From positions 1 through 12,372 of the forward strand of contig JAEZGB010000012.1 in the NCBI GenBank assembly GCA_023437485.1: DNA of 12,372 nt, in the 5' to 3' direction. The translations under genes were made by a program, and so were the position numbers. Of the stretch, positions 7,255 to 12,372 are shown one piece after another (positions within the stretch are counted from its first letter, which is position 1; each line of letters opens with the position of its first letter). Source of the DNA: Bacteroidota bacterium (GTDB taxonomy: Bacteria > Bacteroidota > Bacteroidia > Flavobacteriales > Flavobacteriaceae). The notes below the pieces were generated by a model. The model worked only from the letters and a program-made list of their open reading frames with translations. It ran no database searches and was not told the origin of the DNA.

Positions 7255-7262
7255 CAAAAATA
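7255..7262 (-). promoter_or_regulatory. Promoter -7 element for rluE-trmL, abutting the start codon
   Basis: TATTTTTG on the minus strand fits TAnnTTTG and ends three bases before the ATG at 7251, predicting a leaderless transcript. The nearest TTG upstream is only 15 bases away, shorter than usual, so the -33 part is weak. Confidence 0.55.
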
Positions 7263-7340
7263 AGCAATTGGCCGTGCCAAACACATGTTAAATGAATAGT
7301 GGCCCAGCGCGAATTTGTGTAATATTAAAAGAAAAAGATT

Positions 7341-7703
7341 ATGGAAACCAACAATCAAAAAGGCGACACCAAATGGAACAACCACCAGGAAAAACACGCC
7401 GGGGAGCTTAACGAAGGCTTCAGCGCCGGTAATATTGCGCCAGATTTTGATCCGGGCGCGCAGGATAAAAGGGCTTTGGACCGCGAAACCGAGATTGATC
7501 AGGACGGGAATATCGACCGCGTGAGCCGTGCGAGGTTTCCCGACGAACCCCAGGCCGACACTGAAGACGGCGGAGCATTTTCCTCCAACCAGGCTATCGA
7601 ACACCCCAAGTCAATGCAAAACCGCGATTTTAACTATGACCGCGATGCAACGCGCTATCCGCCCGACCATCCTGAAAATCACCGTGACCGAAGTAACCCC
7701 TAG
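7341..7703 (+). CDS. Small hydrophilic, probably disordered protein of unknown function
   Basis: A 120-residue protein I do not recognise. It has no signal peptide, no hydrophobic stretch and no cysteine, and is very rich in Asp, Asn, Gln, Arg, Glu and Pro. Segments include DRETEIDQDGNIDR (47-60), FNYDRDATRYPPDHPE (97-112) and the terminus NHRDRSNP. Such composition suggests an intrinsically disordered cytoplasmic protein. The ATG at 7341 follows an A-rich stretch (AAAAGAAAAAG) like other Bacteroidetes starts. It is transcribed away from rluE, and a terminator begins within its stop codon, so it is probably a one-gene transcript. That the ORF is real is supported by this dedicated terminator and the clean length; function cannot be inferred. 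Confidence 0.7.
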   Translation: METNNQKGDTKWNNHQEKHAGELNEGFSAGNIAPDFDPGAQDKRALDRETEIDQDGNIDRVSRARFPDEPQADTEDGGAFSSNQAIEHPKSMQNRDFNYDRDATRYPPDHPENHRDRSNP

Positions 7704-7723
7704 CCGCATTAGCGGCTTTTTTT
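7702..7723 (+). terminator. Rho-independent terminator overlapping the stop codon
   Basis: AGCCGC (7702-7707), loop ATTA, GCGGCT (7712-7717), then a run of seven T. The stem begins at the second base of the TAG stop (7701-7703) of the small hydrophilic gene. Confidence 0.9.
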
Positions 7724-7725
7724 AT

Positions 7726-7733
7726 GATATTTG
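7726..7733 (+). promoter_or_regulatory. Probable -7 element for the MATE gene
   Basis: GATATTTG matches TAnnTTTG at all but the first base and lies right after the preceding terminator, the only room for a promoter before the MATE gene. It makes the in-frame TTG at 7731 an impossible start, leaving GTG 7743 or ATG 7770. No -33 TTG is seen. Confidence 0.4.
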
Positions 7734-7769
7734 CGCAAAAAAGTGACGACGCAGCCGGGCAAAGCATCG

Positions 7770-9158
7770 ATGATCTACGCCGTGGTCAAACGGTCCCTTC
7801 GGGGCGAAGAAATTGATTTCACCACCGGGAGCATTCGGCTGTCGGTAATTCTTTTGGCTATTCCAATGATGCTGGAAATGGCGATGGAATCCGTTTTCGC
7901 GCTTGTTGACCTCTATTTTGTCGGGCATCTGGAAAACAGCAGTTACGCCATCCAAACCGTTGGCCTGACCGAATCAGTGCTGACGATCATCTATTCGATT
8001 GCAATAGGCATATCAATGGCGGCAACAGCCGTGGTCGCCCGCAGGATTGGCGAGAAAGATCCGGAAGCGGCATCGCGTGCGGGAATGCAGGCAATCCTAA
8101 TCGCATTGGCCATCAATGTAATAATCAGCATTCTGGGAGTTTGGTTTGCCACTGACATCCTTCTTTTTATGGGCGCATCACAGGAGGCCGCCCTTCACGG
8201 AACCGCATTTGTCCAAATCATGATGGGCGGCAGCTTCGTTATCATGCTGCTGTTTTTGATCAATGGAATTTTTCGCGGGGCCGGCAATGCAGCGATAGCG
8301 ATGAAAAGCCTTTGGCTGGCCAATATCGCAAACATAATTCTTTGCCCCATTCTTATCGACGGCCTGGGGCCCGTTCCAGGTTTTGGACTTACGGGCGCGG
8401 CGATCGCAACCACCGCCGGCCGGGGGATAGGTGTGGTTTACCAGCTATACCACCTTTTTAACGGACAACGACTTTTGAAAATGTCGCTTGCGTACCTAAA
8501 GCCCAATCCAGTATTGATAAGGTCAATAGTCAAGATTGCCTCGCCGGCCGTATTGCAGTTTGTGATCGCTTCATGCAGCTGGATATTTCTTGCGCAGCTG
8601 GTGGCGACAACCGGTGGCGACACGGGCTCGGCAGGTTACCAGACAGCGGTGCGCCTGATGATATTCTTTATGCTCCCGGCGTGGGGCCTTAGCAATGCCG
8701 CCGCGACGCTTGTGGGCCAAAACCTGGGAGCGAACCAGGTGCAACGTGCCGAAGAGGCGGTAATGCGGACGGCGAAGTACAATGCGCTGTACATGGGATT
8801 GGTTATGCTGATATCACTTGGGGGTGCCGAAACATTTGCGGGATTCTTTACCAATGATCCCGACGTGGCCCGGGTTGCAATTGAAGCATCGCGGATCATG
8901 GCCCTTGGATACGTTTTTTACGGGATCGGCATGGTAATGATCAACGCATTCAACGGTGCGGGTGACACCCGGACGCCAACGTGGATTAATCTTGCAGGAT
9001 TCTGGCTTTTCCAAATTCCGTTTGCGTATTTCCTTGCCAAAACCTTGCGGATGGGGCCCACCGGAGTTTTTATCGCAATACCCGTGGCCGAAACTGCCAT
9101 AACTGTCGCCGGATACCTGATTTTCAGGCGTGGACATTGGAAAAATATAAAAGTTTAG
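7770..9158 (+). CDS. MATE-family multidrug/cation efflux transporter
   Basis: A polytopic membrane protein of 462 residues from ATG 7770, the usual MATE length, with about 12 helices in two similar halves. The first helix carries IPMMLEMAMESVFALVDLYF (31-50) with Asp47. The two halves show the matching turns NGIFRGAGNAAIAMKSLW and NAFNGAGDTRTPTWINL, typical of MatE repeats. The N-terminus MIYAVVKRSLRGEEIDFTTG resembles starts of Bacteroidetes homologs as I recall them. GTG at 7743 is a possible alternative adding nine residues. Known: MATE proteins export cationic compounds in exchange for Na+ or H+; substrate cannot be told here. It is not obviously part of an operon: a terminator precedes it and a 159-base gap follows. 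Confidence 0.93.
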   Translation: MIYAVVKRSLRGEEIDFTTGSIRLSVILLAIPMMLEMAMESVFALVDLYFVGHLENSSYAIQTVGLTESVLTIIYSIAIGISMAATAVVARRIGEKDPEAASRAGMQAILIALAINVIISILGVWFATDILLFMGASQEAALHGTAFVQIMMGGSFVIMLLFLINGIFRGAGNAAIAMKSLWLANIANIILCPILIDGLGPVPGFGLTGAAIATTAGRGIGVVYQLYHLFNGQRLLKMSLAYLKPNPVLIRSIVKIASPAVLQFVIASCSWIFLAQLVATTGGDTGSAGYQTAVRLMIFFMLPAWGLSNAAATLVGQNLGANQVQRAEEAVMRTAKYNALYMGLVMLISLGGAETFAGFFTNDPDVARVAIEASRIMALGYVFYGIGMVMINAFNGAGDTRTPTWINLAGFWLFQIPFAYFLAKTLRMGPTGVFIAIPVAETAITVAGYLIFRRGHWKNIKV

Positions 9159-9165
9159 CCATTTG

Positions 9166-9189
9166 GATTAACATAATTATATGTTAATC
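9166..9189. repeat. Perfect AT-rich inverted repeat after the MATE gene
   Basis: GATTAACATA (9166-9175), spacer ATTA, TATGTTAATC (9180-9189): 10-base arms match perfectly, eight bases after the MATE stop. There is no T-run after it, so it is not a standard terminator. It could be an operator for a dimeric regulator or an RNA 3'-end hairpin. Confidence 0.6.
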
Positions 9190-9248
9190 TGAATTATATA
9201 AGACTTTGCGGTAATTCTATAATCAGTTGAGAAACACGAGATGTAATT

Positions 9249-9303
9249 TAGTTAAAAATTAAATGGCCTCCGTTTTTAAGTCGGGCCGCCCCATTTTTAA
9301 CTA
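9249..9303. repeat. Perfect 11-base inverted repeat upstream of the small membrane protein gene
   Basis: TAGTTAAAAAT (9249-9259) and ATTTTTAACTA (9293-9303) are exact reverse complements. The G+C-rich loop has two GGCC copies (9265-9268, 9284-9287) that can extend pairing. The hairpin ends 14 bases before the ATG at 9318. It could be a leader structure, a weak terminator for the MATE transcript or an operator. Confidence 0.6.
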
Positions 9304-9317
9304 TTAATACAATTGTT

Positions 9318-9587
9318 ATGAAAACCTTTTCCCTGATAATCTCACTGGCGGTTTTTATGATTTCCGGATATTTCCTCATTGCTGACTTTAGGATTACCGA
9401 CGAGGCAAACCACCTCATTTATATGAGCCTGTTGCTGGTCCTGATGTTAATTTGCGTGATAGGAATTCTGATCAATATGCCGTTGATACTGCGCGAAAAA
9501 CGCAGGATGCGAATGTTTGTATACAATAAATTTTCAAAAAGGGCCCTGCGTCCGCGACGCCTGCAAATGGAATTTGAACCATCATAA
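9318..9587 (+). CDS. Small two-helix membrane protein, function unknown
   Basis: An 89-residue protein I do not recognise by family. Two hydrophobic segments (about 5-23 and 33-57) are joined by a short polar loop (DFRITDEANH). They are followed by a strongly basic stretch, REKRRMRMFVYNKFSKRALRPRR, that should stay in the cytoplasm, giving a hairpin with both ends inside. The ATG at 9318 follows AATTGTT with no clear Shine-Dalgarno. A strong terminator lies 36 bases after the stop, which supports a real gene. No clear TAnnTTTG element is seen upstream; instead a perfect inverted repeat sits in the leader. Confidence 0.7.
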   Translation: MKTFSLIISLAVFMISGYFLIADFRITDEANHLIYMSLLLVLMLICVIGILINMPLILREKRRMRMFVYNKFSKRALRPRRLQMEFEPS

Positions 9588-9623
9588 CCCAATATAAAAC
9601 CAAAACCCTTCACAGCAATGTGG

Positions 9624-9655
9624 AAAAAAGCGGCTCCGTAAAGCCGCTTTTTTTT
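9624..9655 (+). terminator. Strong hairpin terminator, possibly bidirectional
   Basis: GCGGCT (9630-9635), loop CCGTAA, AGCCGC (9642-9647), flanked by six A on the left and eight T on the right. An outer ACAGCA/TGCTGT pair (9612-9617, 9655-9660) could lengthen the stem. It ends the small membrane protein transcript. Confidence 0.92.
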
Positions 9656-9761
9656 GCTGTTCAACCTTCAGGCTAAATTGAGTAATTCACATCAATTGCC
9701 CTTTCGGATTGTTATATTCAAAGGATTTATTTTAAAATACACCATTTATATTCCAGATTAG

Positions 9762-9791
9762 TTGGCTGAGCTAATTAATTTTATATTTTTG
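9762..9791 (+). promoter_or_regulatory. Bacteroidetes promoter (TTG-N19-TATTTTTG)
   Basis: TTG at 9762-9764, 19 bases, then TATTTTTG at 9784-9791, a good consensus promoter 18 bases before the ATG at 9810. An imperfect inverted repeat, ATTAG/CTAAT, flanks the -33 box. Confidence 0.75.
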
Positions 9792-9809
9792 GAAACCGAC
9801 TAAATCCTT

Positions 9810-10946
9810 ATGAAAAATTATTACCTGTTAACCCTGGTGTTGGTTGCAATCCTGGGTTTTGTCCGTTGTTCAAATGACGATAGCCCGGAAGAATACACGC
9901 CGGTTTCACCGGTGGTCATGGACCTGACAGCGGTACCGTATCCCAAACTTTCCGATTACAAATTTTTTGATGGTGAGCTCAAATTGCAAAACCCATCCTA
10001 CAAAGTTTTACCCTATAAGCCTGCGAGCGAGCTATTTAGCGATTATGCCCATAAAAAGCGTTTCGTGTGGATGCCCTTGGGTTCAAAGGCCACTTATGAC
10101 GGTGATGACAACATCCTTGATTTTCCCGTAGGCGCGGCACTGATTAAGACCTTTTACTATGAAAACGTCCTGCCTGCGGGCAATACCAAAATTATCGAAA
10201 CCCGCCTGCTGATCAAGAAACGCGAATCGTCCTATAACGTTCCCGGCCAGGCTGATGACAGTGGTTGGGAAACTTACAATTATCTCTGGAACGATGACCA
10301 AACCGAGGCTTACCTGGACATCGATGGCTATGGAGCTGTGGTATCGGTAGACTGGCTTGAAAACGGCGTGGCAAAACATACCGACTATAAAGTTCCGGCG
10401 ACCATTGAGTGCCAAACCTGTCACAAATTGAATCCAAACCACTCTGCGTTGGGTGAGGTAGTGATCCCCATCGGGCCAAAACCGCAAAATCTCAATTTTG
10501 TTTACAGCTATGGCAACATTCAGCAGAACCAACTGCAAAAATGGATCGCCGAGGGATATCTGGAAAGCGTACCGGCCAATATCAATTCAACTGTGAATTG
10601 GAAAGACGCTTCGCAGCCCCTTGAGCTACGGGCACGCTCCTATATTGACATGAATTGCGCGCACTGCCACCGCGACGGAGCTCATTGTGACTATACGCCG
10701 ATGCGATTCAACTTCAGCAATAATGATATGTACCTGTTTGGCGTTTGCATGGAACCCACCCAGGGCATTCCTGACAAGCCTTATGTAATCCGCGCAGGTG
10801 ATCCGGACCGCTCTGAAATGATCCACCGGATGACCTCAAATGACCAGTCGGTGATGATGCCAATTATTGGCCGCACCCTGGTCCATGAAGAAGGCGTTGC
10901 ACTGATGAGCCAATACATCAGTTCTCTTACCACTCCCTGTGATTAA
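9810..10946 (+). CDS. TIGR03806 (HNE_0200)-like lipoprotein with two CxxCH motifs
   Basis: A 378-residue exported protein. The N-terminal signal ends at GFVRC, Cys20, followed by SNDDSPEE; Arg before the Cys is unusual for a lipobox, but the acidic residues after it fit a surface lipoprotein. Family features run in order: LFSDYAHKKRFVWMPLG (75-91), DFPVGAALIKTFYYENVLPA (104-123), ETRLLIKK (130-137), YNYLWNDDQTEAYL (156-169), CQTCH (201-205), GPKPQNLNFVY (222-232), YIDMNCAHCH (278-287) and MPIIGRTLVHEEGVALM (350-366). These match the TIGR03806 family as I know it. CQTCH and CAHCH are c-type heme attachment motifs, so a di-heme cytochrome-like electron carrier is possible; heme binding is not proven and the role is unknown. 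It has its own promoter. Confidence 0.85.
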   Translation: MKNYYLLTLVLVAILGFVRCSNDDSPEEYTPVSPVVMDLTAVPYPKLSDYKFFDGELKLQNPSYKVLPYKPASELFSDYAHKKRFVWMPLGSKATYDGDDNILDFPVGAALIKTFYYENVLPAGNTKIIETRLLIKKRESSYNVPGQADDSGWETYNYLWNDDQTEAYLDIDGYGAVVSVDWLENGVAKHTDYKVPATIECQTCHKLNPNHSALGEVVIPIGPKPQNLNFVYSYGNIQQNQLQKWIAEGYLESVPANINSTVNWKDASQPLELRARSYIDMNCAHCHRDGAHCDYTPMRFNFSNNDMYLFGVCMEPTQGIPDKPYVIRAGDPDRSEMIHRMTSNDQSVMMPIIGRTLVHEEGVALMSQYISSLTTPCD

Positions 10947-11014
10947 CTGCCATATAAATATAAGTACTGTATTAAGCATTTGTTCTTGACAATTTTGCGG
11001 TTTGAGCAGCCGGT

Positions 11015-11135
11015 AAGCAGGCATCGGGCGTTCTTATAGCCAAGAATATCCCGGGGTTGCCACCGGGTACCCACGTGTTTTTTATAAGGGCAAAAGCGGG
11101 TTCCGGTAAATGATTATATCACCCGATGCGGGCTT
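11015..11135. other. Candidate structured RNA or small inverted-repeat element in a gene-free gap
   Basis: The 278-base gap 10947-11224 holds no convincing ORF. Within it, AAGC-AG-GCATCGGG (11015-11028) can pair with CCCGATGC-GG-GCTT (11122-11135), making 12 base pairs with a 2x2 internal loop and enclosing 93 bases. Inside are hairpins TTCTT/AAGAA (11031-11035, 11042-11046) and CCCGG/CCGGG (11050-11054, 11063-11067). This layout fits a standalone ncRNA, a leader element or a MITE-like repeat. A near-match -7 element, CAATTTTG, lies at 10990-10997. Strand is undetermined. Confidence 0.45.
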
Positions 11136-11183
11136 TAATTTGCTGTTTTACAAGGTCGAACGTCAAAGGGAACATTTTTTTAT

Positions 11184-11191
11184 TACATTTG
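11184..11191 (+). promoter_or_regulatory. Promoter -7 element for the VCBS-repeat gene
   Basis: TACATTTG matches TAnnTTTG perfectly, 33 bases before the ATG at 11225. No TTG is visible at the usual -33 spacing. It lies downstream of the structured element, so that element would not be in this transcript's leader. Confidence 0.6.
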
Positions 11192-11224
11192 ATAGCTACA
11201 GCCTAACATTAAATACCCTTCGAT

Positions 11225-12372
11225 ATGATTAAAACTCTACCCTACATGTTGGCCTTCTGCCTTCCCTGGAGCATTTTTGCCCAGGACACCTGCGGAACTG
11301 CCCTGCCCATTTCACTGGGAACGCACGTGGTTTCGGCAGTCAACGGGTCCCAGATCCCGACACCGATTTGTACAATCAACGGAACCGGAAATACCAGCGC
11401 GGGCGAATGGTATGTTTTTACACCGGAACAGGATATGACGGTCACGTTAACCACTGACCTTCCCGTAAATAATGGTACCGATACCCGATTCCATGTTTAT
11501 ACCGGATCCTGTGCTGCCCTCACCTGTTATGCCGGGGATGATGATGACGGAAGCGGCTATACATCTGTCTCAACCTTTAATGTCCAGGCACAAACCCCGT
11601 ATTACATCGCCTTTGACAATCGTTGGTCATCGGCAGGGTTTACGTTTCTTCTCAGTGAGACGGCCGCTCCTGGCGAATCACCGATATCTTTCATTGCCAA
11701 TTCATTTTCAGTGCAGGGCGGAACAAAAAGCTGTGTGGTCGATATGAACGGTGACTATTTGGACGACATTGTTTCAGTAAACAACAACGCAGTCTACATT
11801 TTGTATCAAACGGCCAACGGAACCGGTTTTACCTCGGCCATGATCCCTACGCCCACTGCCGACTTCATGCCCAGTTGGAGCATTGCCGCAGGGGACATAG
11901 ACAACAATGGCCGGAACGATCTATTATACGGTTCCGGAAACGGGGTCACTTTTATGAAACAGACTGATGCAGGCGACGGGTTCATCGAAATGTCAGGCCC
12001 GCAATATGTATTTTCACAGCGGTCGAATTTCGTGGACATCAACAATGACGGACACCTGGACGCGTTTGTTTGCCATGACGTAGCGCCAAATGTCTATTAC
12101 ATGAACACCGGTACTGGTGGGAACCTTAATTTCATGCAAGGCGGATTGGGCGATTTCCCAACCGGCGGGAATTACGGGTCCATTTGGGTCGATTACGACA
12201 ATGACGGCGACCAGGATCTCTTTATCGCAAAATGCCGCGGAGGGAATTCGGGTGCCAATATTGACGAGCTGCACCGCAATGACGGAAATGGCGTATTTGT
12301 CAATGTGAGCACTGTCGCGGCAATGGCCGAACCCTCGCAATCGTGGTCGTCTGCCTGGGCCGACTATGACAA
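11225..12372 (+). CDS. Secreted FG-GAP/VCBS-repeat protein, 3' end cut by window edge
   Basis: The frame is open from ATG 11225 to the right edge (382 codons). A signal peptide (MIKTLPYMLAFCLPWSIFA, cleavage near 19) is followed by DTCGTALPISLG. A domain of about 130 residues, with EWYVFTPEQDMTVTLTT and TPYYIAFDNRWSSAGFTFLL, resembles the jelly-roll PPC-type domains of Bacteroidetes secreted proteins. From about residue 170 come FG-GAP/VCBS repeats with calcium-loop motifs: DMNGDYLDD (173-181), DIDNNGRNDLL (224-234), DINNDGHLDAF (271-281), DYDNDGDQDLF (323-333), and the start of another, ADYD. Such repeats form a beta-propeller. Export by the type IX secretion system is likely, but the C-terminal sorting domain would lie outside the window. 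Ligand or adhesion target is unknown. Confidence 0.88.
   Translation, partial: MIKTLPYMLAFCLPWSIFAQDTCGTALPISLGTHVVSAVNGSQIPTPICTINGTGNTSAGEWYVFTPEQDMTVTLTTDLPVNNGTDTRFHVYTGSCAALTCYAGDDDDGSGYTSVSTFNVQAQTPYYIAFDNRWSSAGFTFLLSETAAPGESPISFIANSFSVQGGTKSCVVDMNGDYLDDIVSVNNNAVYILYQTANGTGFTSAMIPTPTADFMPSWSIAAGDIDNNGRNDLLYGSGNGVTFMKQTDAGDGFIEMSGPQYVFSQRSNFVDINNDGHLDAFVCHDVAPNVYYMNTGTGGNLNFMQGGLGDFPTGGNYGSIWVDYDNDGDQDLFIAKCRGGNSGANIDELHRNDGNGVFVNVSTVAAMAEPSQSWSSAWADYD

Noticed and set aside
7252..7284. Longer RluE start at ATG 7284
   Set aside because: Adds residues not found in the family and places the promoter -7 element inside the gene.
7731..7769. TTG start at 7731 for the MATE protein
   Set aside because: The TTG lies inside the likely -7 element, so it could not be on the mRNA. 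GTG 7743 stays possible.
7702..9655. Shared AGCCGC/GCGGCT stem of the two terminators as a dispersed repeat
   Set aside because: Six-base G+C stems of this kind are common in terminators, the loops differ and the arms are in opposite order; coincidence is likely.
10083..10538. 151-residue minus-strand ORF opposite the CxxCH lipoprotein
   Set aside because: Antisense shadow; the plus-strand frame has clear family motifs and a promoter.
10836..11024. 62-residue minus-strand ORF reaching into the 10947-11224 gap
   Set aside because: Most of it is antisense to the lipoprotein gene, with no promoter or family features.
11090..11140. tRNA-like GGTTCC stretch in the structured gap
   Set aside because: No acceptor stem, anticodon arm or conserved T-loop sequence can be assembled around it.
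1..12372. CRISPR arrays, transposases, integrases, phage or toxin-antitoxin genes
   Set aside because: Looked for on both strands; no direct-repeat arrays or recognisable products were found.

Overview
The window reads as a chromosomal segment of a member of the Bacteroidota, most likely a flavobacterium with moderate to high G+C content. Six perfect matches to the Bacteroidetes -7 promoter element (TAnnTTTG) sit just upstream of genes. Several start codons lack a clear Shine-Dalgarno sequence. Two lipoproteins carry acidic residues after the lipid-anchored Cys, and one gene encodes an FG-GAP/VCBS surface protein typical of this phylum.

Positions 1-5717 form a divergent vitamin B12 (cobamide) uptake locus. 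On the minus strand, a cobalamin riboswitch (about 2588-2748) precedes a BtuB-type TonB-dependent receptor. The receptor overlaps by one base (TGATG) a BtuG-like surface beta-propeller lipoprotein that runs off the left edge. On the plus strand, btuF, btuC and btuD (binding lipoprotein, FecCD permease, ATPase) form a tight operon with 4-base start/stop overlaps. Together these genes would bind the vitamin outside the cell, carry it across the outer membrane, capture it in the periplasm and import it. Only the outer-membrane arm has the riboswitch in its leader; the ABC operon has its own promoter facing away.

Positions 5746-7251 hold a small exported protein (possibly DUF4468-like), whose promoter abuts its ATG. 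It converges with, and overlaps by 14 bases, a minus-strand pair of RNA-modification genes: rluE (23S rRNA pseudouridine synthase) followed by trmL (tRNA 2'-O-methyltransferase).

Positions 7341-9660 hold a short, very hydrophilic protein with a terminator that begins inside its stop codon, a MATE-family efflux transporter, and a small two-helix membrane protein followed by a strong hairpin terminator. Two perfect AT-rich inverted repeats lie in the 159-base gap between the last two genes.

Positions 9810-12372 hold a TIGR03806-like lipoprotein with two CxxCH motifs, a 278-base gene-free gap with a long-range inverted repeat that suggests a structured RNA or small mobile repeat, and the N-terminal part of a secreted FG-GAP/VCBS-repeat protein cut by the right edge.

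No tRNA, rRNA, CRISPR array, transposase or integrase was seen. Apart from the B12 locus the genes look like ordinary chromosomal content. The least explained signals are the structured gap at 11015-11135 and the hairpins at 9166-9303.
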